Source: Eumeta japonica
Taxonomy: Eukaryota > Arthropoda > Insecta > Lepidoptera > Psychidae
DNA: 64,000 nt
Reading direction: 5' to 3'
Assembly (NCBI GenBank): GCA_005406025.1
Contig: BGZK01000018.1
Span: 186,001-250,000, forward strand
Positions 22,594 to 35,989 of this stretch are shown here, piece by piece. Both the position numbers and the translations under genes were made by a program. The notes under the pieces are model-generated. The model had not been told where the DNA came from. It saw nothing but the letters and a program-made list of their open reading frames with translations, and made no database searches. Within the stretch, counting starts at the first letter, position 1, and each line of letters starts with the position of its first letter.

Positions 22594-24200
22594 TTTCAAT
22601 GTGTTTTCATTTATAATTTATTATACTGTATAGACTTTTTACATTTTAGTTATAATGCATACCATAAATTATTCATAATATTTTTTTTAAGCCGTTAATC
22701 AATTGATTATACATCAGTGCATTTTATAATTTAAGTGTGCGTTAGGCACGTTTCTCGTATTTTATTATCATGTAATATCTTAGATTATATCTTATACATT
22801 ACATGACTCGACAGGATGGCAACTTGACACATTGTTGGAATGTTTAATCTTATGTTTTTTAATATACTGTGAGCTAATTTTTCTGGAAGTTCTATATATT
22901 TTTTATTAGAAAAGTATTTAGTAAGAACATATAGTTTTCGCGATATAAATATAGTTTTCGTTTTCCTTTGCCAGTTATTAAACGCAACTCATTATTTTAT
23001 TTGCAGACATTTGAGTCAGAGTATTATGCCATTCCATAGTTTCAACGAATTCAGTTTTCACACCAAAATCATTGTCGTGCCAATTATCAATTTGAAACAA
23101 TACAACAGAATTGCTAACATATTTTACCAGGAATTTTGAGTTTCATTCAATGTTTAACGAAACTACGCTTACTAAATAATAAAATAGCAAAGAACGATTC
23201 CTACCATGGAAATAACAGAATGGCTTATACCGTGAACATTTATGAATAAAACACAAATGTGTTTTATTCATAAAATCTTATAATTTTAATTGAACGAATT
23301 ACTTTCGACATTGTTGTTTCTATTCGAAGATGCTTATAACTTTATTTATAATTATTAATAACGATACATTTATGAGTTTTTATAAATTGCAATCCACTGA
23401 TGCACTTTCATAATAGTTACCATTACATTTCCACCTCCATAAATCCGTGCGGAGTATCAATTTTTTTTAAATCTTATTATATGTCCGTTATGGCTCTAAT
23501 TGTACTTTTCAATATTTCACTTAATTGTAATGAAAAACGCAATAGGGGTACTGTTTACACTTAAAATTAAGACTTTTCATTTCAAATTTTTGATTCTCTT
23601 AGTTGCATTATACTAAAAACGTCCAATAATTCACAAAAGTAAAAATATAAATTTTATTTTAACATATGCTGAAAAATAGTTAAGCCACAATAATTGGTTT
23701 AAAATGTGGTAAACATTTAGGCCCGAATAACAAATTTACATATAAATTTAGATAAGATGCTGGCTGAACTGCAACTCTATCTCATTGTCATGATCTTTTA
23801 AATCTAATTTTATGAGCACTTAAAATTGCATCATATGCTTCAATCACAGTTTATATGAATTACTTTGAATTATAAATGAAAAAGATAGCTTGCCAAATTA
23901 TGTGGAAAAACAATAATTAATTAAGTAATTTTTTGTATGGTATCACATCAAAAAATATTATTTTATGATCACATGCTTACACTTGCCAACGTAGTATGAA
24001 CCGTGATGTATGAGATCAATATATGAGAGGAATTTTCCAACTCCGCGCAATGAAAACTTAAGATTTCCAAAAATTTACAATATTTTAGAAAAACATGTCA
24101 AGGTATCGGTTCCGAATATTATCATTTGAGTAATGACAGTGATAGCTAATAGGCCCTAACTTATTTTGAACCACTGTGATGGGCTTAATGTCTAAACAAA
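22594..24200. other. AT-rich non-coding DNA
   Basis: No gene. The only structured item is the hairpin at 23239-23274. Confidence 0.4.
23239..23274. repeat. Perfect hairpin, 17-bp arms, 2-base loop
   Basis: TTTATGAATAAAACACA is followed after AA by its exact complement. Confidence 0.85.
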
Positions 24201-26300
24201 ATCATCAATTGGAAATAAAAAATAAACTGAAAAATGGTTAACCCTACAGACCAACTCTAAAACTTCCCGTTATGATATTTATCGAATTTTTTTTAACCTC
24301 ATGGAGCTTAACATATCTATAAGTTTTAAATCTTTTCATACTCAAAAAATTTGGAAAATGGTTGACCCTTCAGGCCATGCCTAAAACTTCTTACTGTATA
24401 TATACTCAAAATTTTCAAAAATATACCTGACTGTAAATTAATAAGTTCTCCGAGCTCAAAATGTCTATTTTAGTATATATATTTCGTTTTGCGTTCTTCA
24501 GTTCAAAACGTAATAAAACTTAATTTTTGAGTTCAAAAAATTTTTTAAATAAGTGCTATTTTTGTTATTTTTCAAATATGATATCTTTCAAACGCGATAT
24601 TCGATATTGATCTGCTTTACGACATTTGATGCAGTTTTTTTTTTTTAACGGAGTATGTTAACCACATACCAAACATCAATTTAATGAGACTATTGCAAGA
24701 TACATTGAAAAAACCTTTGTTTTCGAATGCATTGTTAATGATATCATTTGCACAAACCAACTAATTTTGAAGCATTTTGTGTTAATTAATATTGTTCTTT
24801 GAGGTAGAGAGCTAAATAAATTTTGAAATTTAACAATTTAAAAAATATTTCAAAAGTTTTATCTAACGATATGTTTTCAAGAGTAAACCAATTTGAATGT
24901 GATTTGCGTAGATTAATGTTGTTTTTTAAGGAAAATATTTAATTTGATTTTGAAATTTATCGATTGAGTAGCTAAAAACACTTAAAAAAGATCTGAAAAA
25001 GGGTTGACCCTAAAGGCCATCCCTGCAACTAATTTTAACCGCAAAGCTATAGTAACTTACTTTGTTGTGACGTCTTTAAGCTCTTCAAACTCAAAAAATA
25101 CGGTGTATATGTTATTTTGAGCTTTTCGAGCTCAAAAGTCTGGTATATATTAAACAAAGTAATTTTTACACAAATTGTTCGATATAAGTCTCAAAATTTC
25201 TAAGTTATATTAAAAAACTCTTTTTGAATTGTTTCAAGTGCCATAACTTTGGATTCGATTTCAATGTTCAAGACGGCAATCAACGCAGTTTTTTGAGGCT
25301 TAAAATGTTATACTAAGAGCAAAATCGATTAGTCGTAAAGTTTTAAGTTATCCTAAAAATACGCTCGTTTTTTTTTAAGTTTATCGATTTTTTAGTTCAC
25401 CATATCTCACGAACGAATCAACTGATTTTGATTTTCAAAACGGCGTCCATTTTTGAGGTTAAAAGCTGATTAGGTTATGGAATTGATCGGTGTATACCCA
25501 AAAAGTTATTCTCAAGAAACATCGTTTTTGAATATTTTTTTCCGGTTTTTTTGAAATGTCTCGGAATCTACTGGTTCGAATCAGCTTAAACTTACAAAAA
25601 ATCAAAGTTCAGTGAAACTCTTTCGAATGCCATAAATCTCGTTTCAATCGGTCAAGCCGTTCAAAAGTTATAAGAAGTTTACATACATACACACGCACAC
25701 AAACACACACATCCACACAGACATACGGACACCATCGTAAAAATAGTCAGGATCGCTTCCTAGGGTTTCAAAACTGATGAAAACTCGATTTTCGTAAAAC
25801 GGGGTAAAACCAATAACTTCCCGATTTTCGAAAATTTTTAATTTTCTTAGTGAGACCAAAATACGTTTCGGAAAACTTTTCTCCAATATTTTTAGAACAA
25901 ATTAAGCAAATAGTATAAAGATTATTCCAAAAAAAAGATATTTTTAGGGAAATTTTTCTCTAAAGATATTTCCAGAACAAATCAACCGATTTTGATGCAG
26001 CTTACAACAATCGACGTTGTCGCTTTAGAAGAAGAGCTAATTCGTTTTTAGAAGTTATCAATAGAGCAGTTTAAAAAAATATATTATAAAAAACAGTTTT
26101 TAAAAAAGTTTTACCATATTTTTTGAACCAATCAAACGATTTTTATGCAATTTCTGACAATAAATAGAACTATTTGGAATAAAAGCTAATTAGGTTTTAA
26201 TTACAATCGACACGTGATCAAAAATTATTCAATAAATAAACGTTTGTTGTAAGTTTTATTTTCAAGATTCCTAAAAATTTTGCAGGTGGTGCCGATTTAA
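24200..26300 (+). repeat. Degenerate multi-unit repeat array, copy 1
   Basis: The phrase GGTTGACCCTAAAGGCCATC (25017) occurs in diverged form at about 24236 and 24360. A second unit, AACGAATCAACTGATTTTGA followed by AAAAGCTGATTAGGTTATGG and AATTGATCGG, is repeated in diverged form at about 25400, 25980 and 26140. A tail at 25560-25860 reads CGGTCAAGCCGTTCAAAAGT, then a CA-rich track, ACAGACATACGGACACCATC, and ACCAATAACTTCCCGATTTT. The whole set reappears at 35990-36570. No protein is encoded; a 72-residue minus frame at 25668-25886 is part of the repeat. Confidence 0.75.
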
Positions 26301-27095
26301 ATTTTCAAGGAGTTTACCTCGAGTGAACTGCTTTTATATATTATAAGCCGCATTCGTAATGGCATCACTTGGAAAATGGCCAAAATAGATTTTTCGAACC
26401 TTAAATCGTCAAAATATGATAAAAAAAGTAATTTTCTTAAATCAAACTAAAAACAGCACCTTCCCTATTTTTGATTTTTTTTTTATTTTTATTGCAAAAA
26501 GTTAAAAAAACAGGTATGCCTCATCAGTTGAGTGATTAAAATCTTATACAATAACTCTGTTACAAGACCACTTTTATGTAAAATGTTATTTTATTTTAAT
26601 TTCATTTCAAATAAAACTCATTCTTTTTGCAAAAAAATATATTTTTCATTCGTTTAACATTTCCCAAAGACTGAAACAAATTTACCTTCTCTAATATTTA
26701 TATTAAGATTCTTAGTCATTTTATTAAAAATTTTTACTTCTATACAATGTTTCGATTCAAGTACTTCGGTAATTAAATTATTATACATATTCATTCGAAA
26801 TGAAAAAAAAATATGAAACTCATATTTCATGTGAACACTATTATTTCATTTTAAGCCTTTTATCTTTATTTGAGAGAACTAATTTGTAAAAATGAGATTG
26901 TTCAAAGTGAATTTAAAAGCATATCATAAAAAAAAAGCGATAAACGTTATTATGGTTGTAATGACCATGTGATACAAGATCCAGGTAATTTAAAAATAGT
27001 AACGTCAAAACAAAATCCAATCAAAAGCAAAGATGCGGTTTGATATTGATTAATCGTTTTGGTTGAAATTGTGTAGTTCTAAGAAAACAGTGTAA
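26301..27095. other. 5' flank of the PDCD2-like gene
   Basis: AT-rich sequence with no frame. The last 100 bases should hold the promoter and 5' leader of the PDCD2-like gene; no TATA box at a convincing position was seen. Confidence 0.4.
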
Positions 27096-30000
27096 ATGGC
27101 TAAGCAACGAGGAATTGTTTCTTTAGGTTATGAGGATGAAACGATTTCAGAAAAAAATCGACTTTTATTAGATTTTAAAACCAATAAAATAGGTGGCTTT
27201 CCGGTGAGTATGTACAAAAGTATATGGACCTAATAAATTGTTTTGTTACCATATACTAGTAAATATAAATGATAAACGTATTTAGCATAAAATTTTCTTT
27301 ATTGACAAATTATATAAACAAGGAAACCGTAAAGACAGTAATAGCTGCCAAGTAAGTGATTTGCTATAAAAAATGTAGATTATGAAAAACCAGTGCATGA
27401 AATATTGTTTGTATTATACTTTTTCGTAACTGCTGAAATTTCTTTAAATTTTTCTAAGTATTGTCTGTTAAATGAATTATTTAATTAATTAATATAGGTT
27501 CTTACAAAAATATTAGGTATAATAATATGTTGTTTTTAGATTAAATAACAAAATCTGTTCAATTAGTGTGAATATTATTAAAAAATACCTGTTATTATTC
27601 ATAGATCACCTAGTTACTGTAAAATGCAATATATTGCATTTATAAATAAATGAACCAAGATATTAAAATGTTTCATGTCTACTATATGACTATAAATATA
27701 GCACAAACAGAATAAAAAAAAGAATAAGACTTTGCCATTTTATTATTGAACTATTATTAGATTATATATTGATTAAAAAAAATTTTTTGTTAATCCATCT
27801 TAAATATATTTTTATCTGCTTTTTAAAGGACTGGCCTCCATTGGAAAACATTCAATTTTGTTCAAAGTGTCCGTTATGTGGCCTTCATAGATTATTAATC
27901 ATACAGTGTTATGCACCTCTACAAAATTCACCTTACCACAGAACCCTCCATGTTTTCGCATGTATAAATCCAAATTGTTGGATTCAATCTGAAAGGTAAT
28001 AAGCATCTAAAACAAGATTTGAATTTTATGTGGTAATCAATTATTATTTAAGTGAAATCTGTTGAAATGTTTCAGCTGGATATGTATAAGGAGTCAGGTA
28101 TTAACCTCAGAAAATACTGCTACCACAACAGTTCATATGCCAAATTCTGATACAACTCTTAGTTGGTGTAATGGAGCCGATGACTGGGATGAAAATGATA
28201 ATGATGCAATGAATGGAAATGTCTCCAATACAGACAATCCTTTCAATCCCAACAATTTACAAAGGTTTGGATTAATTTGTAGATTTTACTATTACAATGA
28301 TAATCCATATTTTATTAATAAAACAATTGTAATTAGATTTTCAGATGAAGATGATGAAAGCAATTCTTTTGAAGTGGAAACTGTAGAACAAGCATTGGAA
28401 AACTTGCAAATATTTGATGCACATAATGCCAATTTATCGCCAGTTCAAGGTAGTTTCATGCATATTCTAATCTAAAGTAATTAAGCAAAGCTCTGAACTT
28501 TTCTTTATTTTAAATTTTTATCTACCAATTCTAAAAAATATACACTGGACACCATGAAGCCCATAAACATTGATTCATTTTTTGAAAAATATTGTTAAAA
28601 ACAATTTTAGTGATTCATTTTTTGGAAAATATTCTTAAAAACGATTTGGAAACCAGTTTTCTTTTTGACATCCCAAAATACTAGAATCAAAAAAAGCTGC
28701 ACAACATTATTCAATTCTGAAAATATATATTTTGCATATACATTTTCTAGCTTTTTAATTTTCAGTGGGATATCAGGAGATATTTGGACTGGCCTACAGA
28801 CTCAACTATTTTGCTGATTTTCTCTTTTGATAGCAACAAATAAATAACACCCGTATTACAGGTGCTATGGGTGAAGCCATACCTCCACCTCCAGTCGCCG
28901 AATTGGAAGGTGGCGATGAACCTGGACTAGTCACCGTTGATACTCCTACTGGACCTATACATGATTTACATATACTTCTTGATCAAGTAAGCACCTTATT
29001 ACAATTTTGTTGTATTTTGTTTTAAAAACTACAATTATAAATATCTATCAATTCATTTCACTGCATGAACTGTTTTCTTTCTCACCTCTATTGGTATTTA
29101 GACAATTTTGCAATTCATTCAAAAGACCGTTTTTCCTTGAGAAAATAAAGGATAGCTATTTCCAAAAGACTAACTGGTTATGTCTATGAATATTTTCTCT
29201 CCAAATATTTGTAAATTTATGTAATAATCCCCTTTTTATAGCTACTAGTACCATATGGAAAATGTACAAACACAGCTCCTTAAATGCATTTTTACTTTAT
29301 GTAACCAACTGACAATTGTAAATAAAATTTATTTTCATGTTTAGTATCGAGTTTATATCCATCATTTTTCTTCAGTATTTCCAAACTTTATTCTTACATA
29401 CATTTCATTTTCCTGTAAAACTAATATGCTAGAATTAGCATTCCAATTTTTTTAAACTTCATTCTAAGAAATATTCGAGGTTCTCGCTCGTAAAGTACCT
29501 GAATGGTCCACTCCGATCAATAAATTCTACATGTCTCCTGAGTAAAATAACATACATCTTCAAACTATGAAATTAGCCAAAATAAACTAAAATATGGCAG
29601 TTTTGATATCCAATATTTTTTTTTAAACTCATTTGTCTATTTCCCAGAAGAGTAGGCAAATACTTAATGCCCCTTATAAATGCCTAATACAATAGAATAA
29701 AATAACAATTACAATGCAATAATAACTTAATGTATAATATAAAATTAAATACATACTTGACATACAATTTTTAGTTATGGAATGTAATATGTGCATGTTT
29801 TCACCTTACTCTATTTCAGACTGCAGAATTACCTCCAGATATAAGGAATCGTCTCCTATTGGAACCTTTACAGTTTATTCCAAAATATATTTATGTTGAA
29901 AATGAGAGCAAATCATTATTGGATCACTTAGATGACCATGTGACTGAATTACTTACTAAATATGGAAGGGAAAATAATCAAGGTAGATACTATTATAATT

Positions 30001-33000
30001 ATAAAATCTTTGATTTCAATGCCTTAATAATACACGAGAAGATATAAAAGTCAAAAAAGTATTTACTAAAACTAGATGGTAAAGTTCCCATTCTTCAAAT
30101 ACCAGGTAAGTTGAAAAGATTGCGAAACTACATCAAATACTGACACAATTGTCTTTTTCTATTGATATATGTTAATAAAATGGAAATGTGCTGTTTCTGT
30201 CTGTTGTTTTTTTTTTTTGAGAGTTTGCTCAATTTATTTTCAATCTGCTTTGACTAGTGTCAACGAATAATAGGATATGAAATATAAGTGAATAAATTGC
30301 ATGTGACAAGAGAAAATGTTGAATATATTGAACCTAAAACAAAGTAACATCAATATTTAAAAAAATAAACATCTTTTTTTTTCTTCATTTCCATCATAAT
30401 TAATTAAATCAGATTTCATTGAATTGCATAAATGTATTAAATAATTTGACCAAGATGAATTCTGAGTTCTTAACCATAGGTTTACCAACTATTTTTCTTT
30501 AATAAAATTTAATCTAAATAAAAGTGGGGAAATCGTCAAAATTTATGGATTGCCTCTTCATTAATCATATGGATTAATTCACTCCGTTGTCTGATTACTA
30601 AGCCTCAAAACAAAAACAATTCATTAAAAATCTAACACTTTATGCCGGTTATTATCAAATAAATTAGATAAAAATAATTAATATGTTTAAATTCATAACT
30701 TTTCAAATGTTTGTAGCATAAACAAGTATAGTCTAATTTAAAATTCAAATAATGTCTCTTACAATTTGTAGCAAGATGTATATTTATCATTATGAAACCT
30801 GCATAAAACAGAAAAGATTTATTCGCTTTTTTTATAGTTTTAATTCTCAAAAATATTGGTTTTTCAGTGATTAATTTCAAGTAGTAAACAGATGATATTG
30901 TCAGTGTTATCGAAAATCAAATAATTTTGTTTTTTATAGATATGGATGGTAGCGGTATTGAGGGAGGTGGTAATGCAGCTGGTGGGGAAGACGAACAGTA
31001 TGAGGAAGCTACTCCCGCGCACGGCGATCGACTGTTCCATGCATTTCTCACTCGTCTTCGCCTTAATCCCGGTCAAATTTTAAGGTAATTTTAAAGTATC
31101 ACTTGAATAATATTGGATATTTTTTTTCTAATAAATTCCCAATACTTCAAAAAGTGTTTTAGCTGATCAAGAGCACCACAATTGTATACCTTTTATGCAA
31201 GGGGTAAACCTATACATCATGGTCACTTTTATGTTAAAAGGTAATAGACTCCATCCCTGATAACAGGCAAATTGGCAGTGTTAAGAAGTGTCATATTTTC
31301 ATCATCCCACTACTGTCGTATATCTCATCTCACAATATTTTTTATGAGAGTAATTTAAGAGAAGAAGCTCTTTCTTATGTTGACTTATGATAAGACTGGT
31401 TCCAAAATCTGTAATGATTTTTGATCTGAATAAATCAAATTACTTGCTCCGTTCCTCAGAGACCATGTTGGTCTTGGACATTGCTATCACTTTATCCTAC
31501 CTATGTTGAATCCGTATGGATGATTTTAAGTGCAAATACCACAATCAACATTGTTACAATATATCCCTATCAAGTTTTGACAATTGAGAAGAAAAGGAGG
31601 AGTAAACGCTCAGAAAAACACATGTACATTAAATTACACTGTGATACAAAATGCACTACAGACTGCTTTAACACTTTTATTTTCCGCTCTTGTTAACGCA
31701 CTAATTGCCAAATGAAAACTATTGTCAGCACTTGGTATATATAGAGAGGTATATGCATGGTATTCTGGTATATATATCCTTCTGCCAACTAGTTCTAAAA
31801 ACGAGTCTTGAACATGCACCTCCGAATGAAACAGACATCTGTCCAAATCTGGAATATTTTACCCATTCAAAATGTATGAACAATGTAAACAACCACACCC
31901 ACACATTTCAATATGAGCAACCAGGATTCTATTCTCTTTTTTTTACAAAGGAGTTATTATATTATTTTATTATGTTGTTTATAAGCATAGTTGCAACAAT
32001 ATAATAAAATTTTAAAGTAGCCTCTGTAGTGGTATGACAAAAACCTATCTTGTTATCTTAATCATTTTAAAGAAGTATGTAATTTTTTTGCATTCAGGTT
32101 CATTAATATGGTTCCAAATAAAACCTTGTAATTGTTTATCATTTGTAAAATTATTCAATACTAGCTTTTGCCTGCGGCTCTGCCTGTGTGGATGTTAACT
32201 CTTTCATCATTATATCGACTAATCACTCCGGTCCTGATATTATCCCTGCTTTCAATTTCAGTTCTGGTTCCGGTTTTGATTCCAATTCTGATTCCAATGT
32301 AGTTGCCGTTCCTTTTCAATATACGCATATATATAATTTACAGGTGGTTCTGGTCGCATGGAGATAAATTGAAATCAATTGATGACATTATCAACCATGA
32401 TTCCAATCTAGGTCCTGTTCTCGATTCCATATCAGAAAAAAAAACCACGTCCTTACATGGAAAATATGTATAATGCCACAATTATTTTTGTTATGAAACA
32501 CCTCTCACTTACGATCTTGATCTTGGTCCCGGTCCTGCTCGCTATTCCTATACTGAACCGATATTGAACTTGAATCTATCTTGAATATTATTGGTACTAT
32601 TAACTAATCAGTGTAAACAAAATATTCATACTACAGTCACACAAACAAAATTGCAAGCAAAAGTTAGTATCTTCATAAATTATAAGCTATCAGTGGTGTG
32701 CCTCAAATTCTTATTTGAAATAATTAACTGTTTAAATTAAAAAGTAAATATGTCGAAATTTAACTTCACAATTGTCTGTTGATTATGATAGTTATAAAGA
32801 TGTTGATATTTGTAATATTAAATTTATTTCACAAATGCCAATAATCTAAGATTACCAATATTTTGAAATATTTAGTTTTTAACTGTAACAGTTAGCAGCT
32901 AACTATTGCAAATGAGAATTTGAAGCCTTCTGCTGTATATGTTATTCTGGTGGTTATACTATATTACTGTAAAGTTCCAGATAATTCTATTCAGCTGTTA

Positions 33001-35185
33001 AATCATGATTGAGTAACAAACATACAATCTTTCACATTTATAATGTTAATAGGATGTTATATAAATTACTAGTTCTGACTGCAAAATTATTGTTTAAATA
33101 TTTTCGTAAATAAATAGCGCAAAAATCGTCTGCCCCCCCTAGCTCCAGCGATCGCCGGCACTCTATTTAAGATCTACATTTATGTTTTACATTAATTTAA
33201 TATATATTATAATTTCCTCACGTAAGCTATTTAAACTACTTAATAACACCTTTTTTCAATTTGATTCACCGTTATCTTCACTGTTTATTTTCTTCCTTTC
33301 ATATATATCATATAATCCGGCCAGATAACATACTTAAAAATTAAAAAATACATATGAAACTCTGGTAAGTGGTTCTCACTTGAAAGGGACTTAAACAGAC
33401 AATTTGAATACATATACGTGTATATATTTTTTTCTATACATATATATATATTATTTCAGTGTTTGTATAGAAAAAAATGCATATTTGTGCCTTTGTTAAG
33501 AATATATATATATAACAATATTTCAAATATACAAAGCTTTTGAAAAATCTCCCTCAAAGGGTAAAATGTCCTCCATTTTACCGCTCGAGTAGAAATTTTC
33601 AGAGCTCATAGTTTTATTAAATCTAAAACTACCAGAGTGCAAGGACCCATGGACCATTATCCAAATTTACTCACCAACAGAATAAGCAGATACCAACACA
33701 ATCAACAACTTTACAAGGATATAAACAAAACATTACAGTTCCATGCACATAAAAGTGTAATAGTGATAGGAGATTTCAATAGCCAAATTGGGGAACGCAC
33801 ATGCGATAAAGATATATAATCATAGGACCTTTACACATATAGTTCAAAAACTAGAAGCAGGAATGGAAAGATGATAAAGATGATAAAATTATGATAATAA
33901 ATGGAGTAAAATAGTCACACAATGATACCCAAGGGATGGAAGAAGAACCGATGGAGGCCACGAGAAAGGCGGGGAAATGATATCGGACCGATCGCGGGAA
34001 TAACATGTGGTAGAGTGGCCATAGAAAAACCAGAATGGAGAAGATTGGAGGAGGCCTTTGTCACCTGGCAAACGGACACAAAAAAAATAGAGCAAGAAGG
34101 AAATCTATGAATACAGGAAGAAGGAAACCATGTTTGAATAAAGACATATAAAATTGTCTTTTATAATAATCAAACCCCCATATAAGTTTTCACCCCTACA
34201 AGTTTTATTTTCAATACAAATCGTAGTTTATGTCGCTCTCCAAGGCCCAATCTATGTCTATACCAAATTCATCAAAAATTTAATTATAGATAAAATATTA
34301 TTTTGCTCTGAAAAATTTGAAATTTAAATTTTACATAAATTACTTAAGTAAGTTTTATTCAACACTATGTTTTTTGTCGACTCACAATGTCCATTAAGAG
34401 ATCATTTATCTTCACAGTGCATTTAATTTTGTAAAAAACATTTATTTTATAATGTTTTAGAAACAAATTCTATAATTTAATATCACATTTGAAATTCATC
34501 TGTAACCGAAAATTCTATATTCAAAAATTAAAGGATGTGTTAACAATCAATTTTGAATTTTCACAAGGATTATATTTGAAATTGTTTTAGAAACATTTTG
34601 AAAAGCACATTTTTTATTACAATGTTGAAAAAATAAGTACAACTTAATGGAGAAAATGTACACATCTATAAGTTCACTTTTCACTCAAATAAGATGTTTA
34701 TGAAGCATCCGAAATCAACAATCTTGCATTTAAAAATTAGTGAATGCTGGTGAAGCAGAAAACTCCCTAAGCAATTAACCATAATACTAAATGTAGGACT
34801 TTTGTCTCTTTCTCCTTTCTGAGAAATAGATATGATCTTATATTTATGGTTTTTATTTATTTATATACAAAAAGTCACCTAAACTCTCTTTATGTATAGA
34901 TATTCACGCGACGAGCCGCCTCTGCTAGGCGCGCCATTGCCTACCAACGCCTCCACTCCAGATGGCGCAGCCATACCTCGCACTTGTCGTCGCTGCGGAA
35001 ACCGTTTGATTTGCGAACTACAGCTAACTCCTTCTTTTGCTGAAACATTACAACTACTGCCGAGTAACATCCAGCTATCACACTTGCACTTCCTATCGGT
35101 CCTCATATTTACATGCTCTCAAAGTTGTTGGCAGTCCGGAGACAATTTTGTGACAGAAACTATTATTTTTCAACCAGAAATTTAA
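27096..35185 (+). CDS. trus: PDCD2-like protein (PDCD2L; Drosophila trus homologue), seven exons
   Basis: Exons are 27096-27203, 27829-27995, 28076-28449, 28862-28986, 29820-29982, 30940-31084 and 34900-35185; all introns are GT-AG and phases agree, giving 455 aa. The N-terminal zinc region has CSKCPLCGLHRLLIIQCYAP and SPYHRTLHVFACINPNCW; an acidic linker (WCNGADDWDENDND) follows; the C-terminal PDCD2_C domain has RTCRRCGNRLICELQLTPSF and LIFTCSQSCW. The family is cytosolic and nuclear, and PDCD2 members act as adaptors or chaperones for ribosomal proteins and 40S biogenesis; a role here is by homology. The start is the first ATG and gives the family-like MAKQRGIVSLGYEDE. The segment encoded at 28264-28343 (QRFGLICRFYYYNDN...) is aromatic and AT-rich, unlike the family, and might be an unspliced intron of 66 bases (GT at 28278). 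Intron 6 (3.8 kb) is full of repeats. Confidence 0.9.
28568..28648 (+). repeat. Short tandem duplication in PDCD2-like intron 3
   Basis: TGATTCATTTTTTGAAAAAT followed by ATTGTTAAAAACAATTT recurs once, diverged, about 42 bases downstream. Confidence 0.7.
31085..32160. other. PDCD2-like intron 6, first part
   Basis: No recognisable gene. Short frames of about 70-99 residues between 31481 and 32004 have no similarity. Confidence 0.4.
32160..32600 (+). repeat. GATTCC-type repeat in PDCD2-like intron 6
   Basis: It begins TACTAGCTTTTGCCTGCGGC and continues with TTCTGGTTCCGGTTTTGATT and TTCCAATTCTGATTCCAATG words, later GATCTTGATCTTGGTCCCGG. Confidence 0.65.
33150..33440 (+). repeat. TTTCAATTTGATTCAC repeat, copy 1
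   Basis: Landmarks in order are AAGATCTACATTTATG, ACATTAATTTA, TTTTTTCAATTTGATTCACC, TTCACTGTTTATTTTC, AGATAACATA and AAGTGGTTCTCACTTGAAAG. The same landmarks recur in order at 53755-54005. It lies in PDCD2-like intron 6. Confidence 0.65.
33427..33477. repeat. Hairpin, 14-bp arms, with TA microsatellite loop
   Basis: TTTTTTTCTATACA and its complement TGTATAGAAAAAAA enclose an AT-repeat loop. Confidence 0.7.
33600..34145 (+). pseudogene. LINE relic: endonuclease scrap joined to 3'-end scrap
   Basis: MQGPMDHYPNLLTNRISRYQ and HKSVIVIGDFNSQIGER carry the GDFN motif of the apurinic-type endonuclease of a non-LTR retrotransposon. About 100 bases on, KKNRWRPRERRGNDIGPIAG, ITCGRVAIEKPEWRRLEEAF is the C-terminal tail seen after the reverse transcriptase in RTE-like elements. 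The entire reverse transcriptase between is deleted. It lies in PDCD2-like intron 6 in the sense direction. Confidence 0.75.
34146..34899. other. PDCD2-like intron 6, last part
   Basis: AT-rich sequence up to the acceptor TATGTATAG at 34899; nothing recognisable. Confidence 0.4.
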
Positions 35186-35989
35186 GGAGATTTGTTCATA
35201 CGTCCATTACTTCATACCAATTACTCAATTAGTAATCTGTCCATTTAATATTATTCTCAAAGTTTTATTAAAAATAATATTACACGTTAGACTGTTATCA
35301 ACCAGTTTTGCATGTTTTTCAGTAGTGATTCACTCTTGAAGGTAGTTGTGGCTGATGGGATAGACATTTAACAGATTTACAGTAATATTATAGTTTATTA
35401 CTAACTCATATTCGTATCGGTTTTTGAAGATTTCTGTGGCTTGTGCAATATTTTCATAAAAACATATATTTACTAGAAAAAAAATTAAAAACTGTAGAAT
35501 TATGTAAGTGCCACTAAATAGGTCTCATAGATATGTAGAAATATAATATTTTCCTTCCATTCATATAAGACTACAAACATTAAATTTGAAAATGACTGCT
35601 AAATAAGTAAAAAGTCATTATATTTAAGCTTGTAAGTTGTTTCTCTTCATGTTTCTTTCTATTTAACTTTAAACACTAGTTGTGTAAAAGTTATTAGAAT
35701 TACATTTCATTTAAAATGTAGAATTGTCCAATGAATAACAGTGTTATAGTATCCAACTCTAGAGATTCCAATAATATATTTATTATTGTACTAGGCTACC
35801 TATAAAAATGGGTAGTTACACTAAAAAGTTTGTGCATGCTCACTAGTAATATGTCATGATCCTATTAAGGTGTTGTAGAAGTTATTAACTATAGGCTGAC
35901 CCTTATATATAGTGGACGAAGATGTTCCGCTTTTCGAAATATATACAAAGTAAATTATTAAAAAAACACTGGGAGGCGTAATTTTAAAT
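35186..35989. other. 3' flank of the PDCD2-like gene
   Basis: Likely holds the 3' untranslated region. No clear AATAAA close to the stop was selected; nothing else is recognisable. Confidence 0.4.

Noticed and set aside
24200..26300. CRISPR-like or satellite array
   Set aside because: Units are long, diverged and irregularly spaced, and the organism is an insect.
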